Source: Streptomyces sp. S3(2020) (GTDB lineage: Bacteria; Actinomycetota; Actinomycetes; Streptomycetales; Streptomycetaceae). Taken from it: 64,000 bases of DNA. The stretch lies in contig NZ_JABERD010000019.1 of the NCBI RefSeq assembly GCF_013044505.1, forward strand, positions 1 to 64,000. The letters are read 5' to 3'. Position numbers and translations under genes: made by a program. The notes below the pieces were generated by a model. That model was not told where the DNA came from. It saw nothing but the letters and a program-made list of their open reading frames with translations, and ran no database searches. Positions 5,938 to 13,146 of this stretch are shown piece by piece. Each line of letters begins with the position of its first letter. Position 1 is the stretch's first letter.

Positions 5938-8937
5938 ATGCCGCGACGCCGCACTTCCAGCTCGTCAAGCTCGACGGGAAGCTCGACGGGCAGCCCGAGT
6001 ACCCCGAGGAACCGGACCCCGCAGGCCGTGCGGATCCGACGGCGTTCGTTCGGGGACTTCGTCAAGGCGTTCTTCGCGTTCGTCGCGCTGCTCGTGCTGG
6101 TCGTGGGAGTGCCGGGTGCGTTGGCCATGTCCGTCGGGTGGCCGTTGCCCAGCGGGGTGCCCGAGCTGGAGTGGTTGCAGAAGCCCATCACCACCGGCAC
6201 CTTCCTGAACATCCTCACGGTCATCGTGTGGCTCGCGTGGGCCCAGTTCACCGCCTGTGTGCTCGTCGAGATAAAGGCCGCGGTCTCCGGCATCGGCGTC
6301 CCCGGCCGCGTTCCCGGCTCCGGCCCCAGCCAGCTCCTCGCCCGGCAGCTCGTCGCCGCCCTCCTGCTCATCGGCGCCACCGCCGCCAGCCTCACCCCGG
6401 GGCTGTCCCAGCTCGGGCACAGCATGGAGGGGAACCAGAAGGGCACGGTCGCCGCCGCGCAACAGACCCCGGGCGGCGGCCTCTTCGCCCAGCAGCAGGA
6501 GCAGGCCGCCAGCACCGCCGCCGCCCTCGCCGAGCAGGCAGCCGGTGCGGCCGCCGCGCACGCCGACACCGGGGGCAGCGCGTCCAAAGCCGACGACACG
6601 AAGTACTACCGGATCCAGCCGCCCGAGGGCCGTCACCACGACTCCCTCTGGGAGATCGCCGAACGGCACCTCGGTGACGGACGCCGGTACAAGGAGATCT
6701 TCGACCTCAACAAGGACCGGGTGCAGCCGGACGGCTCCAAGCTGTCCGAGGCCAGCCTCATCCGGCCCGGCTGGATCATGGAGATGCCGGGCGACGCCCG
6801 CGGCGGGGACCTCGTCGAGATGCCCGAGGCGGGTGGCTCCGCCGCCCAGCAGCAGCTCCACGACTACGGCAAGGCCGGTGGTGACCAGGCCGGAGGGGGC
6901 GGCGGTCACGCACAGGGCGGCGGACAGCAGGGTGGCGGACAGCAGGGCGGCGCCGCCCAGGTCTCCCTTCCCGAGCAGCGCCCCGCACCCGACCAGCAGA
7001 CCGGCGGTCACCAGCAGCACGCCACCGCTTCCGACAGCGCCTCCGACGCCTTCGGCCTCCCGCAGGCCCTCGTCGGCGCCCCCCTCCTCGCCGCCGGTCT
7101 CCTCGGCGCCCTCGGGCGCCGCCGCCGGCAGGCCCTGTGGCAGTCGGCCTTCGGTGCCGTCGGCGGCCGGCGCGGCATGGAGCCGCCCACGCCGACCGGG
7201 GACGCCGCCGACGCACAGGACGCGCTGCTCGTGGGCGCCGACCCCGAAGGCGTACGCCTGCTCGACCGCTCCCTGCGCGGACTCGCCGCCTCCCTCGCCG
7301 CCGAGTCCCGCCCCCTGCCCACCGTCTACGCGACCTGGCTCAGCAACAACGGCGACCTCCACCTCCAGCTCGCCCAGCCGTCCGGAAACCCGCCGGCCCC
7401 CTGGCAGCTCGGGCAGGACCAGACGTTCTGGATGCTCGCGCGCACCGACGCCGAGCGGTACGAGGACGTCGACGCCGCCGCCCCCTACCCCGGCCTCGTC
7501 AGCCTCGGCACCATGGACGACTCCCGCCTGCTGCTCAACCTGGAGTCGGTGCCCGGCATCGTGTCGCTGAGCGGCCGCGAGGCCGACCGCGCCGCCGTCT
7601 TCGCCTCCGTCGCCGCCGAACTGGCCACCAACGGCTGGTCGGACCGTATGACCATCACCCTCGTCGGCTTCGGCGAGGACCTCACGCCCCTCGCGCCCAA
7701 CCGGCTCCGGCACCTCGAAGGGATCGACGACCTCGTCGAGACCATGGAGGCCGAGACCCGGCAGCGGCGCGGCGCGCTGGGGGCCGCCGGGCACGACTCG
7801 GTCCTCACCGGCCGTACCGGCCCCGCCCAGCACACCCGCTGGGCCCCGCACCTCGTCCTCCTCGCCGCCGAGCCCTCCGCCGACGACGCGATCAAGCTCG
7901 CCGAGCTCGCCGCCGACGCCAGCCGGCTCGGCATCGGCTACCTCGTCGGCACCGAGAGCGGTGATCTGCCCGGCGCCGCCTGGGAGATGGAGATCACCGG
8001 CGAGGGCAAGCTGCTCGCCCCGCTGCTCGGCCTCGAACTCGACGCCCAGCTCCTGCCCGTACCCCTCCAGCGCGCGGTCGTCGAACTGTTCGTCGAGTCC
8101 GACCCGGAGCGCGAACCGCAGGGACCGGCCACCACGCCCCCGTTCCTCGTCGACATCAGCGAGCAGGGACGGCCCGCGGTGTACGCGCGGCTCGTCGGGC
8201 CGTACGAGATCATCGGTCTGGACACCCCCGACGGCGACCGCAGCGCCCTGCTCCACGAGGCGCTCGCTCTGCTGCTCCTGCACCGCGAGGGCGTGCACCC
8301 GCGCGTGCTGTCCTCCGCGCTCTGGCCGCGCGGCGTCACGGACGACGTACGCGAGGCCCTCCTCGACCGGCTCCGGGCCTGGCTCGGCACCGACCCCGAC
8401 GGCTCGCCGCGCCTCAGGACCGACAGCACCGGCCGGCTCACGCTCGCCAAGACCGTCGTCTCCGACCTCGACGTCCTGCGCTCCCTCTACCACGAGGCCA
8501 CACAGGGCCGCGGTGTCGACAGCCGTGCCGTGCGCGGGCGGCTGCTCACCGACGCGCTGGTGCTGGTGCGCGGGCCGCTGCTCGCCGACCGGCAGGAGGG
8601 ACGCTACCGCTGGCTCACGCACGAGATCATCGACGCCCAACTCCCGCTGCTCGTCGCGGACATCGGGCTCGCGCTCTCCGAGTTCCACCTCGTCAAGGAC
8701 CGCGCGGAGAAGGCCATCGAGGCCCTCGGCGCCGCCCTGAACTCCGCGCCCGGCGACGAGCGCCTCTGGCACGAACTGCTCCGCGCCACCCACGCCACCG
8801 GCGACACCGACCGGCTCCAGGCCCTCGCCGCCGACCTCATCGGCCGCAGCGGGGCCCGCGGACTGCCGCCGCGCACCGAGGCACTGCTCGACGAGCTCCT
8901 GCCGACGTGGCGCAACGGCGTCGCGGCCGTGGGATGA
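5938..8937 (+). CDS. Membrane LysM-BTAD domain protein
   Basis: A 999-residue protein starting at the ATG at 5938 (AGGA eight bases upstream). In order: a basic Ser-rich N-terminus; transmembrane segments near residues 44-66, 89-112 and 135-155; an Ala/Gln-rich stretch; a LysM-like domain (about 222-285, DSLWEIAERHLGDGRRYKEI); a Gly/Gln-rich linker; a further hydrophobic segment near 365-385 followed by RRRR; a long cytoplasmic region; and a C-terminal bacterial transcriptional activation (BTAD/TPR) domain (about 860-995, including WLTHEIIDAQ). No DNA-binding domain of the usual SARP type is evident. It is probably an envelope-anchored regulator or scaffold. The prepilin peptidase gene overlaps its stop. 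Confidence 0.82.
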   Translation: MPRRRTSSSSSSTGSSTGSPSTPRNRTPQAVRIRRRSFGDFVKAFFAFVALLVLVVGVPGALAMSVGWPLPSGVPELEWLQKPITTGTFLNILTVIVWLAWAQFTACVLVEIKAAVSGIGVPGRVPGSGPSQLLARQLVAALLLIGATAASLTPGLSQLGHSMEGNQKGTVAAAQQTPGGGLFAQQQEQAASTAAALAEQAAGAAAAHADTGGSASKADDTKYYRIQPPEGRHHDSLWEIAERHLGDGRRYKEIFDLNKDRVQPDGSKLSEASLIRPGWIMEMPGDARGGDLVEMPEAGGSAAQQQLHDYGKAGGDQAGGGGGHAQGGGQQGGGQQGGAAQVSLPEQRPAPDQQTGGHQQHATASDSASDAFGLPQALVGAPLLAAGLLGALGRRRRQALWQSAFGAVGGRRGMEPPTPTGDAADAQDALLVGADPEGVRLLDRSLRGLAASLAAESRPLPTVYATWLSNNGDLHLQLAQPSGNPPAPWQLGQDQTFWMLARTDAERYEDVDAAAPYPGLVSLGTMDDSRLLLNLESVPGIVSLSGREADRAAVFASVAAELATNGWSDRMTITLVGFGEDLTPLAPNRLRHLEGIDDLVETMEAETRQRRGALGAAGHDSVLTGRTGPAQHTRWAPHLVLLAAEPSADDAIKLAELAADASRLGIGYLVGTESGDLPGAAWEMEITGEGKLLAPLLGLELDAQLLPVPLQRAVVELFVESDPEREPQGPATTPPFLVDISEQGRPAVYARLVGPYEIIGLDTPDGDRSALLHEALALLLLHREGVHPRVLSSALWPRGVTDDVREALLDRLRAWLGTDPDGSPRLRTDSTGRLTLAKTVVSDLDVLRSLYHEATQGRGVDSRAVRGRLLTDALVLVRGPLLADRQEGRYRWLTHEIIDAQLPLLVADIGLALSEFHLVKDRAEKAIEALGAALNSAPGDERLWHELLRATHATGDTDRLQALAADLIGRSGARGLPPRTEALLDELLPTWRNGVAAVG

Positions 8938-9659
8938 CCCCCCTTCTCGTGATCGCCGCCGCGCTGTGGGGCGCGGCGGCGGGCGCGCTCCTGCCGAGGG
9001 CCGCCTATCGGTTCTCCGTCCCGGCGGGGGAGGACTGGCGCACGGTGTGCCCCGGCGGCCACCAGGTCACGGGGTGGCTCGGGCGGGGCCGGTGCAGGCA
9101 GTGCGAAGCGCGGTCCTACGGTCCTCCCGCCGCCCTTCTCGCCGCCGTCACCGCCGTCGTCTGCGCCGCCCTCGCCGCCGCCACCGGCACCCGGCCCGAG
9201 ATCGCCGTCTGGCTGCTGCTCGCCCCCGTCGGCGTCCTGCTGGCCGTGGTCGACCTGCGGGTGCAGCGGCTGCCCGACGCCCTGACCCTGTCGCTCGCGG
9301 GCGCCGCGCTCGCGCTGCTGGGCGTGGTCTCCTTCGTGCCCGAGCACACCGGGGAGTGGCTGACGGCACTCCTGGGCGCCCTCGCGCTCGGCGGCGGCTA
9401 CTTCGTGCTGTTCCTGATCAACCCCGCCGGCATGGGCTTCGGCGATGTGAAGCTCGCGCTCGGGACCGGGGCGGTACTGGGCTGGTACGGGTGGCCGACG
9501 GTCATGCTCGGGACCTTCGCCGGGTTCCTGCTGGGGGCGCTGTACGGCGGTGCGCTGATCGTGGCGCGGAAGGCGGGGCGCAAGACGTCGATCCCGTTCG
9601 GGCCGTTCCTGATCATGGGGGCGTTCGTGGGGGTCCTGATCGGCGCGTACGCGGCCTGA
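8934..9659 (+). CDS. Prepilin peptidase, A24 family
   Basis: A 241-residue polytopic membrane aspartic protease that cleaves type IV or Tad prepilin leaders. The paired catalytic aspartates are in VVDLRVQRLPD (D107) and GFGDVKL (D171). An N-terminal Cys-containing segment (C39, C54, C57) resembles the zinc-binding insert but has three rather than four cysteines. The ATG at 8934 overlaps the previous stop (ATGA), indicating translational coupling to the LysM-BTAD gene. No pilin or pilus ATPase gene is in the window, so its substrates must be elsewhere. Confidence 0.88.
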   Translation: MTPLLVIAAALWGAAAGALLPRAAYRFSVPAGEDWRTVCPGGHQVTGWLGRGRCRQCEARSYGPPAALLAAVTAVVCAALAAATGTRPEIAVWLLLAPVGVLLAVVDLRVQRLPDALTLSLAGAALALLGVVSFVPEHTGEWLTALLGALALGGGYFVLFLINPAGMGFGDVKLALGTGAVLGWYGWPTVMLGTFAGFLLGALYGGALIVARKAGRKTSIPFGPFLIMGAFVGVLIGAYAA

Positions 9660-9730
9660 CGTCGGCGCCCCGAACCGGCTGGCGTAGGCTGGATCAGTCC
9701 GTCCACAACCCTTGACGAAAGGGACGCCCG

Positions 9731-10930
9731 GTGACCGAGATGGCCGACCTTCAGTCCGTTCTCGACCGCGCCGCCGACGGTGGGAGGATCACCCCTGAAG
9801 AGGCGCTCGACCTGTACCGCGACGCCCCGCTGCACGCGCTGGGCGCCGCCGCCGACGCCGTACGCCGCCGTCGGTACGCCGGGACCGAGCACATCGCGAC
9901 GTACATCATCGAGCGGAACATCAACTACACGAACGTCTGCGTGACGGCGTGCAAGTTCTGCGCGTTCTACGCCCCGCCGAAGGCCAAGGACAAGGGCTGG
10001 ACGCGCGACCTCGACGACATCCTGCGCCGCTGCGCGGAGACCGTCGAGCTGGGCGGTACGCAGATCATGTTCCAGGGCGGCCACCACCCGGACTACGGCG
10101 TCGAGTACTACGAGGAGCACTTCTCCGCGATCAAGCAGGCCTTCCCGCAGCTGGTGATCCACTCGCTGGGCGCGTCCGAGGTCGAGCACATGGCGCGGAT
10201 CTCGAAGGTGAGCGCGGAGGACGCGATCCGGCGCATCCACGCCGCCGGTCTCGACTCCTTCGCCGGTGCCGGTGCCGAGCTGCTGCCCGAGCGCCCCCGC
10301 AAGGCCATCGCGCCCCTCAAGGAGTCCGGCGAGCGCTGGCTGGAGATCATGGAGACCGCCCACCGGATGGGCGTCGAGTCGACGTCGACGATGCTCATGG
10401 GCACCGGCGAGACCAACGCCGAGCGCATCGAGCACCTGCGGATGATCCGTGACGTCCAGGACCGCACCGGCGGTTTCCGGGCCTTCATCCCGTACCTCTA
10501 CCAGCCGATGAACAACCACCTGAAGGGCCGCACCCAGGCCACGATCTTCGAGTACCTGCGGATGATCGCGATCTCCCGGCTCTTCATGGACAACATCGCC
10601 CACATCCAGGGCTCCTGGCTGACCACCGGCCAGGACGCGGGTCAGCTGACGCTGCACTACGGCGCGGACGACCTCGGCTCGGTCATGCTGGAGGAGAACG
10701 TCGTCTCGGCGGCCGGCGCCAAGCACCGCTCCAACCTCCAGGAAATGATCGACATGATCCGTACGGCGGGGCGGGTCCCGGCCCAGCGCTCCACCACGTA
10801 CGAGCACCTCGTCGTCCACGACGACCCGGCGAACGACCCCGCCGACGCGCGCGTCATGTCCCACATCTCCTCCACGGCGATCGAGGGCGGCACGGCACAT
10901 CCCGAGCTGAAGATCCTCGCCTCCAACTGA
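9731..10930 (+). CDS. mqnC: Cyclic dehypoxanthinyl futalosine synthase MqnC
   Basis: A 399-residue radical-SAM enzyme of the futalosine menaquinone pathway, converting dehypoxanthine futalosine to its cyclic form. The Fe-S motif is CVTACKFC (C70, C74, C77). The family pattern continues with FQGGHHPDYG, HSLGASEVEHMA and MLMGTGETNAERIEHL. Length is normal for MqnC. The GTG at 9731 is preceded by GAAAGGGA. A -10-like TAGGCT lies at 9685-9690. It shares the neighbourhood with the methyltransferase and reductase that finish and modify menaquinone, and with complex I, which uses it. Confidence 0.95.
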   Translation: MTEMADLQSVLDRAADGGRITPEEALDLYRDAPLHALGAAADAVRRRRYAGTEHIATYIIERNINYTNVCVTACKFCAFYAPPKAKDKGWTRDLDDILRRCAETVELGGTQIMFQGGHHPDYGVEYYEEHFSAIKQAFPQLVIHSLGASEVEHMARISKVSAEDAIRRIHAAGLDSFAGAGAELLPERPRKAIAPLKESGERWLEIMETAHRMGVESTSTMLMGTGETNAERIEHLRMIRDVQDRTGGFRAFIPYLYQPMNNHLKGRTQATIFEYLRMIAISRLFMDNIAHIQGSWLTTGQDAGQLTLHYGADDLGSVMLEENVVSAAGAKHRSNLQEMIDMIRTAGRVPAQRSTTYEHLVVHDDPANDPADARVMSHISSTAIEGGTAHPELKILASN

Positions 10931-10937
10931 CGTACCG

Positions 10938-11402
10938 GTGCTGACGATCCACGCCGCCGACGCGCTGCGGTACGGGTGGGACGAGGAGTTCGAGCCGGTG
11001 CCGGGCGGCGCCGTGGCCGTGCAGGGCAACCGGGTCGTCGGGATGGGGACGCTGGCCGAGGTGCGGGAGCAGTTCCCGGACGCCCGGGTGCGGCACTGGC
11101 CCGGCGTCCTCGGCCCCGCCTTCCTCCACCGGGGCCCGCTCCCGGATGCGCCGACCCCGCGCGAGCGCATGCACGCGGTGCTGAAACTGGGGGCGACGGC
11201 CGTCCTGGAGGAGCATGCCGACACCCCCGAACTGCGGGCCGCGGCCGCCCGGAACGACATCGTCGTGGTGCCGACGAGCATGCCGACCCACCGCCGGTAC
11301 GGCTTCCTCCACGCCGGCCGCGCCGACTTCGCCGTCTTCGACGAGAACGGCGAGTGCGTCGCGACGGTCCTCGGCGGCCGACTGGTGCACCGCAGACGCT
11401 AG
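10938..11402 (+). CDS. Amidohydrolase-like (imidazolonepropionase-like) short protein
   Basis: A 154-residue protein resembling the composite beta-sandwich ends of metal-dependent amidohydrolases: an N-terminal IHAADALRYGWDEEFEPVPG/GAVAVQGNRVVGMG strand set and a C-terminal GRADFAVFDENGECVATVLGG. The middle barrel that would carry the HxH metal ligands is absent, so it is unlikely to be a metallo-hydrolase as it stands. It follows mqnC by seven bases and is probably co-transcribed. Its stop overlaps the stop of the convergent GH18-like gene by a few bases. Function is unknown; it may be a conserved remnant rather than a recent truncation. Confidence 0.65.
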   Translation: MLTIHAADALRYGWDEEFEPVPGGAVAVQGNRVVGMGTLAEVREQFPDARVRHWPGVLGPAFLHRGPLPDAPTPRERMHAVLKLGATAVLEEHADTPELRAAAARNDIVVVPTSMPTHRRYGFLHAGRADFAVFDENGECVATVLGGRLVHRRR

Positions 11403-12430
11403 TTCTCCGCGAACGCCTCGGCGAAAGCGCCCGAACTCTGCTCCACCCCACTGCAGTTGGTCAGCGCGTCGTCCTCATCGGAGTCCCCCTCCACGCACGC
11501 CTGGTCCCGGAACGTCGACCACATCGACACCCACCCGATCTCCTTCTCCTCGGCGAAGGAACGCACCTGGGCCGCGTCCGACAACGTGAACGTCTCGTTG
11601 TCGACGTCGTTGACGCCGATCATCGACGTCAGCGCGATCGCCCGCCACGCGACGGCGTCCGAGGTGCCGAAGACATCCATCAGCTGCGTGTGCGCGGCCT
11701 TCGCCGCCGTGATCGCGTAGTCGCCCATGTCCTCGTCGTACGACTCGCCGTAGTTCATGGTCATGATGTTGATCGTCGAGACCTGCACCGCGCTGTTGTT
11801 GGCGGACTCCAGCAGCGCGAGGCTGTCGTCGTCGAGCCCCGACGGCATCACCGGAAGGGTGAAGGAGACCGTCAGGTCGCTCCGCTCCTCCTGTAGCAAC
11901 GCGATGGCCTCCGACCGCAGTTCCACCGAGTCGGAGTCCGTCAGCGCGTCCCCCTCGATGTCGAAGTCGGCCTGGGTGGAGCCGGCCGCGTCGAGCGCCT
12001 CGCCGTACGCCTTCGCGAGCGCCGACGCGCTGTCGCAGCTCTCCGCCAGCTCCTTGCCCGACGCCCCGCCGAAGGAGACCCGCACACTCGCGCCGTCCTC
12101 CTTGAGCTGCGAGATCCGGGACGCCACCGAGGAGTCGCCGATGGCGTGCGAGTCGTTCCACGTCGGCGTGCAGTCGCTGCCGTCCGCGATCACGAAGGCC
12201 AGGTTGTACGTCGTCGGCGAGCCGGCGGAGTCGTTGTCGGAGGCCTCCGTGGCGCTGACGTAGGGGGCGTACGAGGTGCTCGACGACGTCTCCTCGGACG
12301 CCTCGGCGGATGCCTCGGCGGACTGGGTCGGCGTCGCTTCCGAGGTGGTGTCGGTGTTCGAGGAACAACCCGCCGTGGCCAGGGCAAACAGGCAACTGAG
12401 CCCTGCCGCCGGCCGTAGGAAACGCCGCAT
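11399..12430 (-). CDS. GH18-like (chitinase-fold) lipoprotein
   Basis: A 343-residue exported protein with a signal peptide and lipobox-like ATAGC (Cys 22), then a Ser/Glu/Thr-rich acidic linker. The catalytic-domain part carries VRVSFGGASG, the GH18 SxGG strand, and QADFDIEGD, matching the DxDxE part of the GH18 active-site motif with the glutamate in place. Later segments (INIMTMNYGESYDEDMGDY and IGWVSMWSTFRDQ) also fit the GH18 barrel. The protein is strongly acidic. Start is the ATG at 12430; a long upstream extension is unlikely. Substrate is probably chitin or another GlcNAc polymer, or host-type glycans. Activity is not proven. Confidence 0.75.
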   Translation of the reverse strand: MRRFLRPAAGLSCLFALATAGCSSNTDTTSEATPTQSAEASAEASEETSSSTSYAPYVSATEASDNDSAGSPTTYNLAFVIADGSDCTPTWNDSHAIGDSSVASRISQLKEDGASVRVSFGGASGKELAESCDSASALAKAYGEALDAAGSTQADFDIEGDALTDSDSVELRSEAIALLQEERSDLTVSFTLPVMPSGLDDDSLALLESANNSAVQVSTINIMTMNYGESYDEDMGDYAITAAKAAHTQLMDVFGTSDAVAWRAIALTSMIGVNDVDNETFTLSDAAQVRSFAEEKEIGWVSMWSTFRDQACVEGDSDEDDALTNCSGVEQSSGAFAEAFAEN

Positions 12431-12737
12431 TCCGCATGCACCCGCTCTCGTGATTTCTGTCTCAGGATGGAAACAAACTGTGTTGGGCGAGTGGAAATGT
12501 CTCACACGAGGCTGAGCTTCATGAGGACAGGATTTACACGGAGAGCTCATGGGCACGTGCGGACAAAACGGGCTATACGACCACGCGAAGCGGACAATCA
12601 ACCCCTTTCCCCTACCCGGGAGTTGCGCAGGCGTTCCAGCGAACTCTCAGGAAAGAGACAGGTTAAGACGTTTCTCATAAGCGCCTCACATGAATACCTG
12701 AGTTTCGGACACATAAAGACTCTCTAACGTCCGGGGA
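12431..12737. other. Divergent intergenic region
   Basis: 307 bases between the GH18-like gene and the small membrane protein gene, without coding potential. TAACGT at 12725-12730 sits only seven bases before the ATG at 12738, and there is no well-spaced Shine-Dalgarno, so a leaderless transcript is possible. No confident -35 box was found, and I see no RNA gene. Confidence 0.35.
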
Positions 12738-13127
12738 ATGCATTCCGAGCCTGCCATCGAAAACCGCGCCGAACGTGGTCGCCGTCGCAAACGCCGCGGC
12801 AACGAGTCCGCCGACGGACCCGTGTTCGTTGACAACTCCGGACGCCGCTCCAAGCTGCTGCGCCGGATCGGTCTTCTCGTCGGTGTCCTGTGTGTGGGGT
12901 ACGCCGTCGTCCTGGGCCTCGCCTTCATGGGCATCGGCACCTCGAACCCGTCCTCGCTGCTGCCCTTCGGAGGCGGCCAGGGCCAGGGCGGTCCGGGTGT
13001 CCAGAACGGCAACGGACCCGGCACCCAGCCGCAGGGCGGCATCGGCAACAGCGTGAAGCCCAGCGGTTCCCCGCCCGCGCTGCCGTCGGGCGTGCCCACC
13101 CCCTCGGCCTCCGCGACCGCCAACTGA
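12738..13127 (+). CDS. Small single-pass membrane protein with Gly/Pro-rich tail
   Basis: A 129-residue protein: a basic cytoplasmic N-terminus (RAERGRRRKRRG), one transmembrane helix at about residues 43-65 (IGLLVGVLCVGYAVVLGLAF), then an extracellular Gly/Gln/Pro/Ser-rich tail of about 60 residues. No domain was recognised. It precedes the deacetylase-glycosyltransferase gene by 20 bases, in an apparent three-gene operon, so an accessory role in making or anchoring that glycan is plausible (inference). Confidence 0.7.
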   Translation: MHSEPAIENRAERGRRRKRRGNESADGPVFVDNSGRRSKLLRRIGLLVGVLCVGYAVVLGLAFMGIGTSNPSSLLPFGGGQGQGGPGVQNGNGPGTQPQGGIGNSVKPSGSPPALPSGVPTPSASATAN

Positions 13128-13146
13128 CCGGAGCGCAGCCACCGCT

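Noticed and set aside
5965..8793. A 942-codon minus-strand frame opposite the LysM-BTAD gene
   Set aside because: Composition is typical antisense GC-rich sequence, and the plus strand has clear domains throughout.
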